Part shown: piece by piece, positions 34,439-45,523 of the stretch
How positions within the stretch are numbered: the first letter of the stretch is position 1
How the letters are laid out: each line of letters begins with the position of its first letter
Assembly (NCBI GenBank): GCA_003339415.1
Contig: PDHQ01000099.1
Location: 1 to 64,000 of the forward strand
Origin: Ophiocordyceps camponoti-saundersi (nom. inval.)
Lineage: Eukaryota > Ascomycota > Sordariomycetes > Hypocreales > Ophiocordycipitaceae
DNA: 64,000 nt
Reading direction: 5' to 3'
Translations under genes and position numbers: made by a program
The notes under the pieces: model-generated
What the model saw: the letters and a program-made list of their open reading frames with translations, nothing else
Databases searched by the model: none
Told to the model about the DNA's origin: nothing

Positions 34439-35878
34439 CTATGGCTCAGTGACCGGCGCCTCCAAAGTCTTTTCGGGTGCTTCGCCGCCCTCTTCTTGAG
34501 ACCCTCGATCCACTGCCGCTACCGAATGAGATGATGGCTGCGATGCTGATGGCTGCGATGCTGATCCTGACTCTGCTCCAGACGAACCGTCTTCCGATTT
34601 CGGTTCTAATGAGGCACCAGCCGGCTCGTCCGCTTCTGCGTCTGCCACGACGGTGTCCATCTGAGTGACTTGTGTTGCAGTCGAGTCGTTGAAGTCCTGC
34701 GCGCCGATAAGCTCGGACTGCTCGACGATAACGGGAACCTCAGCTACTTCGGGTTCAAGGTCGTCTCCCTGAAGCTGATCCGATAGGTGTAGGTCTCGCA
34801 TCCTGTTGGAGGCCGTATCCGCGTCCTCTTCGTCCGTCTCAATCACCGTAGTCACTGCACTTCCGGTGGAAGGGCTGCTCCGAATATGTCTTCGAGTATT
34901 GGTACGGCCAACAGAGTGCAAGCCGTCGTCATCATCTAAGCCACGCTGCTGCGATGGCGGCTTCAGAATTGTTGGCGTGGGCCTTTCCAGCTCGGGCTCG
35001 GAAGCAGGAGCCTCAATCCCCTCTGCCTCTGGCGGAAGTTTATAATTCTCGGCAGGCAGCAGGTCATACAGATCGCAGACAGTCTTGAAGAAGACGTAAA
35101 GTCCCGTTTGTCCCTCAACATTCCAGAAGACGCTGCGGTGCTGGAACCAGGCGTGGGCAAATATCCTATGTAATCTCCTGAACACGTTGACTAGGTTTTT
35201 GAGGCCCACGTTTTTGCTGTGGGCGTCACTGAGCGCGACGAATCGGCTAGGGAAGATCTTTTGGTCGGACACCACGTTGGCCGCCCAGTCGAGAGTGTGA
35301 CAACAATAGTCAATGGCGCAGCAGCTCTTGGGCTGCTCATGGACGGCGCACAGGAACTGCCACTCGGATGCTCGCATTTCGGGGCACGTGTCGGCGCTAC
35401 ACGGCGGTGTGTCGAACAGGAAGCCGACGATGAGAGAATTGCACTGTGCGATGAGGAAGCGGCAGAGCTCGTAGAGCCACAGTGTACGGTCGATTCCCGG
35501 TGGAGGTTGAGCCAGTTGAAGGGCCAGTTCACGGTTGAGGGCCTGTGTGGCCAAGCCGGTGTGGTGATAGTGCAATGCTGCAAGATGCTCTTGAAGCTGA
35601 AAGGCGGAATCGAGCTGAAGGCGGCATTAGCCTAGCGGCTAGCACGAGGAGCTTAACCTTGCCTCGCTCAGTGGTACAAGCGGCGGCCCTGCTGCCATGT
35701 CGGCTGCCTTGGTACCGGGATGAATGCGTCGCCTGGAATGAGCTTCGATGATTGACTGCTCCATCTGCATGGCCTGCGGGCTGACCGTCGCGGTGCCGGA
35801 AGGGGATTTGGGGCCGATCTGGATTTCGGCCGGCGGCGGCGGACTGGGCAGCCGAGGTGAGCTCGGAGCCATGGCCAT
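34439..35878 (-). CDS. MOB3: MOB3/phocein, striatin-complex subunit
   Basis: Two exons on the minus strand, 35878-35663 and 35614-34439, encode 463 residues. The intron (35615-35662, 48 nt) has a GC donor (GCAAGG); only this choice joins VPLSE to LDSAFQLQEHL in frame, matching human MOB4/phocein (RPGTKAQD then DEMDSTLAVQQY). The MOB fold is clear: a CSADTCPEM zinc site, FLCAVH, AIDYCCHTLDWAA, FPSRF and RIFAHAWFQHR with the His ligands. A long acidic, Ser/Glu/Pro-rich tail after about residue 255 is absent from animal phocein but usual in Sordariomycete MOB3. In Neurospora and Sordaria MOB3 belongs to STRIPAK and is needed for hyphal fusion and fruiting; that role is inferred. The start could be 35872. 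Confidence 0.9.
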
Positions 35879-36284
35879 GAAGAAGCTTTGAGGATGCAGC
35901 ACTTGACCTGCTGGAGCTGGTGAAGCTGAGGCAAGCTGAGGCCGTTGGCGGGCGAGAGGGGAAGTCGGCGCTTTCGCTTTAGCTTATGTAACAGCTGATT
36001 AGATTGGCTTATTTGGGGGCCATTAGCCATCTCAGGGTTCTCCCATGTTATGATGCTCATGCCTGCACGTGACAGAGCACAGCGAAAAGGTTAAAGTCAC
36101 CTACCAGTGTCTGGCTCCATCAACCACTACGTCTTCACTTTATCCCTCATTAACCAGTGCAACCTGCAGGATAACTTATACGCTTCACGCAAACGTACGT
36201 ATACAGAAGTCGATGCTCATGCAGGCTCCTACGACGACTGGCTGGCCCTGATACTACGACTATTGGCAATTAACCGCTTTCCGC
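35879..36284. other. Divergent promoter, MOB3 and Zng1-type gene
   Basis: A 406-bp region between divergent starts. No distinctive motif is evident. Confidence 0.5.
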
Positions 36285-37675
36285 ATGGAGGTCGACGAGG
36301 ATGCCCCTCCGGAACTGGTGGACACCGCCGGGGAGCTTCATGACGATCTGTCTGTAAAAGTACCGATTACCATCGTGACTGGTGCGTTCAAAAACTCCGA
36401 TATGGAGAAGACAGGTAATTAATGCGAGGTAACGAGGCTCACAATAATGGCTTAGGTTACCTCGGCGCAGGCAAGACCACCCTGTTGAATTATATTCTTA
36501 CAGCTCGGCATGGGAAGAAAATAGCCGTCATCATGAATGGTTGGAAAGCACAAGTCTGAACTACACATGTTCTCACTGACTTCGAGGCAGAATTTGGGGA
36601 CTGTGAGTGAAAACGACTACCTGTGCCGGGGAAGAGTCTTAACTGTGATGCAGCGCTGGATATTGAAAAGTCCCTGACTGTCAACAAAGGCGGAGAAAGG
36701 TTCGAGGAATGGTTGGAGGTCGGCAACGGCTGCATATGCTGCTCTGTAAAGTTTGTCTGCCTCGAAGCATGAAGCTGCTGACTCCCACTAAAGTCCGTTC
36801 AGGGATACCGGAGTCAACGCCATCGAGTCACTCATGAATAAAAAGGGTGCATTCGACTACATTCTGCTTGAGACAACCGGTCTTGCTGATCCGGGAAATA
36901 TTGCGCCGCTTTTTTGGGTGGATGACGGCCTGGGCAGCACGATATACCTAGACGGAATCGTGACCTTGGTTGACGCCAGGAATATCCTGCGCAGCCTCGA
37001 AGATGCGGATGGCAAGGTGGATGAGCACGACGATAAAGGTCCGCTGATGACGACGGCACACCTGCAGATTTCCCACGCGGATGTCGTTGTCATCAACAAA
37101 TCTGATCTGGTCAACGACGAGGAGCTGCAGCGCGTCACAGAACGAGTTCAATCCATCAACGGGTTGGCCAGATTGCATGTTACAGAGAGAAGCGTAGTCC
37201 CGCAACTGGAAGGCTTCCTGCTGGATTTGCATGCTTATGACGACTTCAAGGAGAGTGAGTTCGGGGCCAAGGGACACAGCCATTTAGACCCGGTATGTTG
37301 AGACGCTTTTGTCACTCACTGGATCGGGTTTACTGATGATAGCAGGCAATCTCGACAATTTGTGTTCCGGTTCCTCGGCTGCAGCAGCGTCAACTGAGCC
37401 TTGTCGATGCGTGGCTGCGAGAACTTCTATGGGAGAATAGGGTGCCGGGTAAACAAGCAGCGGGGGATTTCGAGATCCACCGCTCCAAGGGTCGTATCGT
37501 GCTGGAATCTGGGGAGGCAAGGATGCTACAGGGCGTCAGGGAGGTGTTTGAGCTCACGGAGCCACCAGACGGCGGGGAGTCGCAGCCTGCCGAGGGAAAG
37601 ATGATTTTCATCGGAAGGCGGTTGACAGAAGCGGGCCTCGGGGAAAGTTTCAGGAGGGCAATCCATGGCAATTGA
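36285..37675 (+). CDS. Zng1-type CobW/G3E GTPase (zinc metallochaperone)
   Basis: Six exons: 36285-36381, 36456-36539, 36591-36602, 36654-36750, 36803-37292 and 37346-37675, giving 369 residues. The third exon is only 12 nt and helps encode EFGD. Motifs are the P-loop GYLGAGKTT (33-41), CICC metal site (91-94), [14 protein letters not shown] (guanine binding) and a C-terminal CobW_C domain. Family members Zng1/CBWD use GTP to load zinc onto methionine aminopeptidase 1. The N-terminal stretch [10 protein letters not shown] resembles the partner-docking motif CPELVP of vertebrate ZNG1 but lacks its Cys. Function is inferred from the family; the metal could differ. Confidence 0.9.
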
Positions 37676-38046
37676 AAAGCTTGGCAAGACGGGTGAAATC
37701 GAGATAGGCAGCGAGGGAAGCAATCTCAGTCAAGGTCATAACCGTTAAACAGTACGTAGTGTGCAAATAGCTTTGACAGCCTTGTCCGGCTTCGCAGACA
37801 GAAACGGGCCTGTGATTGGCCAGCGCGCCAGGCTCGGCACGGACCCACTAGAATCCTGCCAAGTGCCCGGCAAGTGTTAAGCCTCATTTAGCCTTCCCTC
37901 GACGACTCGACGAAAGGTTCGAATATCGCCATCGACGACGTCAAACCCGACTCAGAAGAAGCTTCGTTCCGTGCACTCGTCCTTTGGCAAAGACATACGA
38001 ATCATCGGCGTGCTCTGTCTTTCAGCTCGCGCCATTGAGAATCATC
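37676..38046. other. Intergenic, Zng1-type gene to NOT2
   Basis: About 370 bp carrying the NOT2 promoter. No motif stands out and no gene is apparent. Confidence 0.5.
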
Positions 38047-40470
38047 ATGAATCGGCAAGGTAGGACAAGCCTTGAACCCTTCTTCCCCTTAACCCTTTGG
38101 TTCCCTTGCCAGCCCTCTCAGCCTTGGGCACTTGTCGCTCTCAACGGCAGAGTCGAACGAGTCGAAGATCTTTGCGAAAATCGAACGGACTCAGTGCCTG
38201 GAAGGGGCCGCGGCGGAACCGCGACGGCGCCTACACCACGATGCTAGGATTGCGATGTGGCGATGGACGACACTTCCATGACCCCGAAGGCTCTGGAAAG
38301 CATCGATACCGACGACAAAAATCCTCTGCTTGGTTCCTCCTGGTCCCCAATCTCCGTTTATAGCTCGTGTTGATCATGATGCGGGACTGACGAAAGATTC
38401 TTAGCAGTGCCGCAGACGCTACGAGGCATGCCGGGCAACTTCGCAGGCCAACCACAGCCTCAGCAGCAAGGACGACCGGTGTCAAACCGGCTTCCCAACG
38501 GAAAAATAGGTTCGAATTTTCCCGACTGACCTTGGATCGATCGATGTGGCTGACGAGTGTAATTGAGCAGCCAACAACGCATCAAGCTGGACGTTTGGCG
38601 GCGGCCTTCCCATGGGAGGTGCCGGCTTCCCAAATCAAGCGCACCAGTTAGGAGGAAACCTTAGCTTTGCTCAAAGTTTGACGGGGTCGCAACCTGCCAC
38701 GCCGTTGGATTTATCGTACGTACCTACTTGCGAATCCCCCCCCTGCTCGTTGCCATCCCCTTTCCCGCCGCTGTGAATATCGAGCCCGTTATCCGCTGCC
38801 ACTTATATTGCGCCACCGTCTCTCCTGCTGTGGATCGGGCTGCGGCAGCCTTACAGAGATAAATACCTACCTACCTGCCTACCTCCTAGCTGGTCGCGTT
38901 TCCACTAAGAGATTCTGACGTGACTCGTTATTCCTCCCATCCGCACGAGGCTCCTGCTCCCACCTCCTGACTTAACCCCATTCATCAAATTCTGTACAGC
39001 TCTGACGCTAAATGCCTTCCTCCCTACAGAGATTTTCCTTCTTTGGCAACCAACTCGCAACTCAACACTGCCGGGCAAGCCTCGATGTGGTCAGCTACGG
39101 GCTCGCGAAATCCCAACGGTCCCGTTCAGCGCAGCCAGTCGATCCCGGTCACCACCCCGTCGTCAGGGCAAGACGACCTTTTTAACCCCGCACCTTCTCG
39201 GGTGCCGCCCAACCAAGGTTCGTTTCTCAGCACCAAAAAGGGCCTGCCCTCCGTCTCTCGTGGCCAGCAGGGCAGCGTTGACGACCCGAGCAAAGCTGCC
39301 AACGGTTACCTCCGATCCGAACGTGGTGCCAACGCCATGTCGCTAGGTTTCGTGCCTCAAAACACCAGTCCGGCTCACGCACAGGCACACAAGGGCAACG
39401 GTCTGCTGAATGCCCTGTCCGCCAATAGTCGAGCCAATGAGGCGCGGTCGCCGCCTGGAGGAGGTGCGTCAGGTAGGTGTCCCCCTCTCCGATGATGCGT
39501 CTTTGTGCCTATTGACCTCGGCCAGGAGCAACACGGGCGCCGGACGCCAAAAGACCTGATGACATGAGGCAGAAGGCACCCGCGTTCCGTGACGACGGCT
39601 TCGGAAAGGCCTCTGCAAGCGACGGACCGATGCCGACAGCCGCTGCAAGAAGCCAGTTAGGCGCCATCGGGAACGACGGCTCGGTGGGAAAGTTCAAGGA
39701 TGACAAGGCAAGTCAACATCCTGAGGCTGTCGACCCTCTAGCGGGAATGGCGGCGGTGGACAAATGGGGCATCAAGGGCCTTCGAACTCTGATGAACAAC
39801 TATCCCGACTTTCATGCGATGGTGGTGGGTATGGATCCGAACACGTTGGGGTTGGACTTGAGTTCACAGGAGTGAGTCTCTACTCGTCCTCTTCTTCTCC
39901 AGACGGTCATCTTTTTACAGTGACTGACGGAAACCAGTCTCATTTCTCCACAAATCTACTCACTCTTCGACGAGCAGCCTCCAAGACCGACAGTAAACTC
40001 GGGCAAGTTTCGGCTGCCTGACTGCTATAGCGTCACCAACGTGCAGCCGATCGAGAGCAAGATTCAGAACTTCAATGAAGAAACTCTCTTCTGGCTCTTT
40101 TACAGCTGTCCGGCGGACGTCAAGCAGCAAATGGCGGCGGTAGAGCTGTAGGTGTTACCTTGACTTTGCTCTCCCTCCAAGGCGTCCTTCATTGACTCTT
40201 TGGCAGGCATTCTCGAAACTGGCGGTGGCACAAGAAGCTGCAGATTTGGCTTACCAAGGACGAGCACATGAACCCCCAAATTCTGAGCCCCAATCACGAG
40301 CGAGGCTACTATATCGTATGGGATGCCAACAACTGGCGAAAAGACCGAGTAAGTGATGAATGTCCCGCCGCGACAGGACAAGGACTGACTAAAAGGGGCT
40401 CCAGAGAGAGTTTACGCTGCACTACGGGGACCTGGATACGACATTGACGGGAGTTCCGTCATTAACGTAG
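38047..40470 (+). CDS. NOT2: CCR4-NOT complex subunit Not2
   Basis: Eight exons: 38047-38059, 38408-38509, 38571-38715, 39030-39472, 39526-39871, 39938-40147, 40207-40348 and 40405-40470, giving 488 residues. The first exon encodes only MNRQ and part of the next codon. The introns at 38060-38407 and 38716-39029 (348 and 314 nt) are unusually long for this window. The N-terminal half is Gln/Gly/Ser/Asn-rich with a conserved DLSDFPSLA motif. The C-terminal NOT2/3/5 domain (about 330-485) shows WGIKGLRTLM, LPDCYSVTNVQP, EETLFWLFYSCP, HKKLQIWLTKD and GYYIVWDANNW. Not2 scaffolds mRNA deadenylation and transcription control. The short first exon is the least certain part. Confidence 0.9.
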
Positions 40471-41167
40471 TTGGTGTCAATCATACTCCTTGGTTTACGA
40501 AATGTGTTCTCTTGCGAGATGCTAGGTGCGGTGCTTCATAGCTGGTCTACTGGACTACTTAGGTACCTACCAGGTAATCGGCGTTGACCCCGTCGCAGGC
40601 GGGAAGGGGAAGAATTGGGAATGGGTTCGGTGGCCAGAGAGCCTTGGAATGCATTTTCGGGTGATACACGGTAGACCTCAGGCCGTGGTGTCGCATTGCG
40701 CCTCAAGCTGAAGAGAACGCGTTATTTCCTGTTTAAAACCCGCTACGTATCTTCTCTCATATGCTCGTGACCCGTGAGTCGCCATCTTGAAGTAGCGGTA
40801 GGCCAAAGGCACTTGTAAATGTGCATACACCATCGGTCGGTCGCCGTGTCGTCGTAATAGGATGCTCGTGACTGATGCTGATGACTGGGGAAAGGCGGAG
40901 AGAGGTTCATCTACTAGTAAGACTGGGCCGCCAAACCGGTCATTAGTCATGCAGCGGCTACATGACTAAGGCTTACGTTGAATCCGCCCTGGCCGGTGCC
41001 CCCCGTTAATTCCGCCAGCGACTACGGATACAACTTACCTGCTATCCAGACACCGCAACAGGCAGCGATCGGATCGGGCGTGGGCGCGGACCATCTCCTT
41101 ACTGTCGGCAGTCCTCGGACAAGTTCGCGCAGCTCCCATCAGCGGGTCTGGACAGCGACGGACGCCC
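40471..41167. other. Intergenic, NOT2 to CUE gene
   Basis: About 700 bp. An open frame just upstream of the CUE start (40978-41322) has no conserved feature and overlaps the real start in another frame. No other gene is seen. Confidence 0.55.
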
Positions 41168-41800
41168 ATGGCCGACGACCAAATATCGCTGCCGTACTTG
41201 GCGGCCATCCTGCTGGTGTCGGGGCTCATTATCCGCTACCTGTTCTTCTCGGGCCCGCCGGTCCCCAGGCTTGCTACGAACTCGCCCGAGGCCGTGCTGC
41301 GGTCGCGCGAGGCGGCGGTTGAGAGAATCCAACAGATGTTTCCCCAGACAGAACGGAGAAGTATCCTATGGGACCTACAACGGAACGGCGGGAATATCCA
41401 GAGCACGACAGAGCGAATCCTCTCTGGCCGCCTGGAGAATGTGAGGAGCAGCTTTTTCTCTGGATGTGTGATTGCAAAGTGACTAACGCTGGGAGACGGC
41501 TAGCCGCCGGTGTCGTTTCAGCCGCCGCCGGCGCCAGTGCAAGCGACCGCCAACTCCAGCGCCGATTCGACGTCGAGGTCGTCTGAGAAGGCGGCGCAAC
41601 CAGATCTGATCACGCGCTACAATCTTCAGGGGAAGCTAGATGTGCCGATCGAGGAGGATAGCAAGGCACTACGGGGCTGGAGCTCGAGCCGGAATGAGCG
41701 TCAGTCGATGCTACAACGAAGGAGAGATGAGATGATCTTGGCTGCGAGGCGCAAGATGGAGGCCAAGATGGCGGCAGAGAAGACAACAAGTGGGAGCTGA
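41168..41800 (+). CDS. ER-membrane CUE-domain protein (Cue1-like)
   Basis: Two exons, 41168-41440 and 41504-41800, give 189 residues. One N-terminal transmembrane helix (about 7-27, PYLAAILLVSGLIIRYLFF) is followed by a CUE domain (about 47-90) with the MFPQ motif and a C-terminal dileucine-like variant (TTERILSG). The C-terminal region contains a conserved helix (LITRYNLQGKL, then a Met/Arg/Lys-rich stretch). This layout matches yeast Cue1, which recruits and activates Ubc7 in ER-associated degradation. Whether the C-terminal U7BR-like segment binds an E2 here is inferred, not shown. Confidence 0.82.
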
Positions 41801-42775
41801 GGATATGAGCCTCTTTACGGTTCATTATAAATCTTACCTTGTCGATGTTTCAGTGCGATTGCGATCCGGAGTTTGACAGCGTTGCAGTAGCGCTTGGATA
41901 TTGACGTTGGCGAGACGGTCATCGGCTTGATGTTGCTCTAGGTGGATGGCTTCAGGAGAGGGAAGTTCTGTAAGCTTACAGCCCAATTTGTTGAGCGAAG
42001 GGCGCAGGAAGGAGACCGTCGTCAGGCCAGCTTCAAAATGCAACTTCGATTTACTATGAATAGCCCAGATGCGAGTCATGACGAGTCAAAACCAGGTCGC
42101 AGACTAGAGAGGCGCCTAGCAGGAGAAGGAGACTACCTAGGAGTAGGTGCTGTAGGAGTAGGTGCCTAGAAAGCACGCCCGTAGTAGGTACAGGCGGCGG
42201 GCGATCTGACAGTTCCTTAGCCACACACACAGCCCCAATTTGTCGTCACCGCGGGGGGTGGGGGGGGGGGGGCTGTCTGGTGCGCGCCCAATGCTCTCCA
42301 GCCACGACGACTGCTCATCAACCAACTGCTCTCTTCTCCAGACAACGTCAGCCTAAGCTTGCTCACTGCGTGCGCCTGATTTTGGTCTGCGCTTGGGTTT
42401 TGGGCTCGCTCTTTGGTTGTCAGCGGCCGTCTGCAACTCTAGCTCTACCACAAAGGGCGGGTCGATTTTGACGACAGACGACTTTGTCCTCTCTTCTTTT
42501 CGTCCCTTGTTTTCTGGAGGGCACGCGTTTGCCATCCCAAAAAAAGCAGGTATTTTCTCCCATCGCGTTGCAGATTTGCCCTTTCCGGCCCCCGTATTTT
42601 GACTGAAATTTTCGAATCATCAGTTCTCCCTCAGTATCAGCCAGTTCACGTCGTCTTTTGGCCGCGAATCTCGACTAAAGTCGTTCCGCGCTATTCTTGG
42701 ACATGGGCGGCGTCCCAACCGGATTGGAAATCTACAGCTACGATCTTTCCCAGTCGCTAGCTACGATTTGCAGCC
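41801..42775. other. Intergenic, CUE gene to J-domain gene
   Basis: About 975 bp with no supported gene. It includes GTAG/GGAG-type degenerate repeats near 42128-42170 and a G run at 42253-42272 (six G, T, then thirteen G). Confidence 0.55.
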
Positions 42776-45523
42776 ATGGCTGCCTCGAGGGACTACTATG
42801 CCGACCTGGAATTGCCACCGACGGCGGACATTCAGGAGATTAAGAAGCAGTTCAGAAAGCTGGGTACGGAGCGACTCGCCCGATGATGCATCATTTTCAT
42901 GACTGACGCGCATCAGCTCTCAAGTACCATCCCGATCGCAACCCTGGGCGAGAGGCAGAAGTCAACTCCAAGTTCCAAATTATTCAGTCGGCTCACGAGG
43001 TTCTCTCGGATCCTCAGCAGAAAGCAAAGTACGATGCCTCCCTCAGCCGATCTGGTCGAGCTCCTGGCGCGTCCGGTGTCAAGGGAAATCCTTGGCAGAA
43101 CGCCGCCCAGAATTTCCCGCCGCCGCCGCGACGCAACTCGACGCGCAACACTCCCTCAGGAGCACAGAGATGGCAGTCTCGCTTCTCCAGCGGAGTGCCA
43201 CCAACTGCCAAGCAGCAGACGGCATCTGACTCAGCGGAAACAAAGAAGACTGCTGCTCGTGCTTTTGAGAATATGCGGAAGTCTCAATTTCAGTCCGGCG
43301 CTAAGAGTTCCGGTTCCCAGCCAGAGGCTAGGCCGCCGCCTCCTCCTCCACCTCCGCCGCCGCCTCCTCCCCGTACCGAGTCCGCCAGGCAGCGGGCTGA
43401 AGCCGCCTTCGGATCGCGAAAAACTGGATATCAGCCCCGTTCAGCTATGCCGGGCGACGAGCCCCCAGTATCGAGCCAGAACTATTATCCGAGATCTCCT
43501 GCAGAACCGCCTCAACCACCGCCTCAGCCGCCACGAAGGCCTGTTCCTTCTGCGATGCCTGACCCGTTGAGTCAGTTTCGTGCTCGTCATCAGAGCATGC
43601 CTTACTCATCCCTCGGAGGAGAGAAGACGAACCCGTTCGACGGCGCCCAACCGGGGCGCAGGGGGAGTGTGAGGGACCCGAGCGGTAACGACTCGACGGC
43701 CTCGTATCCAGAATTCACCCGTCCTAGCTATTCGAAGCCTTTTACAGTGCACGAAGTGGATAGCGAAGGTGGTCCACAAGGGACTGCGGATCACGACGCC
43801 CCCCCTCGGCCGCATTTCGAAACCAAGCCTGGTCCTGAGGTTGATTACGATGCCGCCGCGGCTGCGAGTCAACCTACGAATGCGGGCAATTGTAAGTCAT
43901 GTCCCAGCGGTCGAGAGTCGATCAGATCTAATTGCCCAAGCAGACTCCAGGGCGGAGAACCAAAGTGACCGTGGTCCCTCGATGTATGCCTCTCCTTGTT
44001 GCGAGCACTCCCAGCGTTCAGTCTTTATCATGCGTGGCCGTTTTGAGCCAAGAGGCCTTGAAACGATATACGGGCAGCTCCCGGATCCCCAGGCGAGACT
44101 GGCTCCTAGTGGAAACCAGATTCCTCTTCAAACACAATTTTCTTTCGAGAGAGTACAGCACTTGCTACTTCATCACTTGATCCGCAACAAGGAAACCGGG
44201 CAGCAGCCACAGAGGCAGAGAGCTCGACGAGCGGGTGTCCCCAATGATTGCCTCGTGACAGACTTTGCTGACGTATCTCACGTTCCTAGCTTCAGGTTCC
44301 CAGTTGGCGATGATACCTTTGAACAAACACAACCACCTCATGGCGCGAGCCGGTCTACCAAGAGCAGTACCGAAGACATCAATACCAAATTTTCCAAAGA
44401 TGATGATCCCAACATGTGGCATTTCAGGGCGGGAGGGCCAGAGACCGACAGCCAGCCAGTCAGCCGACAATCCACTGGCGGGCGTGCCAACCGACGCTCT
44501 CCCGTGGAGCATTCGAGTGGCCAGTCTTTCGAGCATACGAATCATCAGCCACAGATGGACAATCAGTCGAGCGGATTCGATGCAGATGGCTGGAGCGACA
44601 AGTTCAACGCCGACACTTTCGTGCCTCGACCAGGGCACGGCGGCTCTAATTCGCCGACGCGCTCGACACGTTCCAATTCTAAGAAGGTCAGGACGAGGCC
44701 GACGGTCGGAAACGCTGCTGTCGTGGAAGACTGCAGCAGCGACGAGGAGAGCTACGAATGGCGCGGGCGCAATGCTCAGGCGAAGCCCACAGTGGGAGAC
44801 AGCCCGCAGGCCATGGACATTGACTCCCCACCCTCTGCCTCGACGGTGCCCCCTATCCAAGCGGAAGGCGCGCGGAACATACCTGTGGAGCCCTCGCGAC
44901 CTGAATGGCGGCCTGGAAAGCCGGAGCCAGTCGTGACCGACGACAAGCCCGAACGACCGGCCAAGATACCCATCAACGCAGAGAACATGGGATCGGAGGA
45001 CGTAGGGGACCTCAAGGCCAGCTTCTCAGACCTCGGTCATGTCGCACCGATCCAGCAGAGGACAGGAGCAGGTCTGCAGTCATTTGCAGACCTCCGAGAC
45101 GATCTGCCGTTCGAGAGCAAGGCGTCGGAAGATCTCCCGATCCAACTACCCAAAGCACAACCTCTAGTTTTGCCGACAGTGCCGCAAGCACCACGCCTGC
45201 CATCCGCAATTGCGATAGATGGCTTGAAGCCGTCAAAGGGGCTTTGGGCCACATATCTGGCCGAGTTCGAAAGCTATCTTCGGAAGTGGGATATCTTCAA
45301 CGGCCAGGTGGTGGACCACTTCACGACACGCAAGGTCCATACCGCCAAGACACGAATTTCAAGGGGATACGGCTTTTTGGGGGCTCGTGGTGACACCGAG
45401 ATCCGGGAGTATATCAGCTGGGTTCAGCAGGACAATGGCGTTCGCCAGCGATGGGCTGCTGCTTGCGACGAGCACGAGGAGCGACTTCGTGAGTTTATGG
45501 CTTTCAGGGAGAAGATGAAGTGA
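42776..45523 (+). CDS. J-domain (DnaJ class C) protein with long disordered middle
   Basis: Proposed exons are 42776-42863, 42917-43891 and 43944-45523, giving about 880 residues. The N-terminal J domain (about 6-75) has the HPD motif at 34-36 (ALKYHPDRNPG), so it can stimulate an Hsp70 ATPase. Next comes a 14-residue Pro run and a long Pro/Ser/Gln-rich region. The C-terminal module of about 95 residues (from GLWATYLAEFESYLRKWDIF to EFMAFREKMK) is predicted helical and looks like a folded domain of unknown function. The segment encoded by about 43990-44290 has atypical composition and may contain one more intron that I could not place in phase. No signal peptide or membrane segment is visible, so it is probably cytosolic or nuclear. 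Confidence 0.75.

Noticed and set aside
40978..41322. Open frame overlapping the CUE gene start
   Set aside because: No conserved feature; it conflicts with the well-supported membrane CUE protein in another frame.
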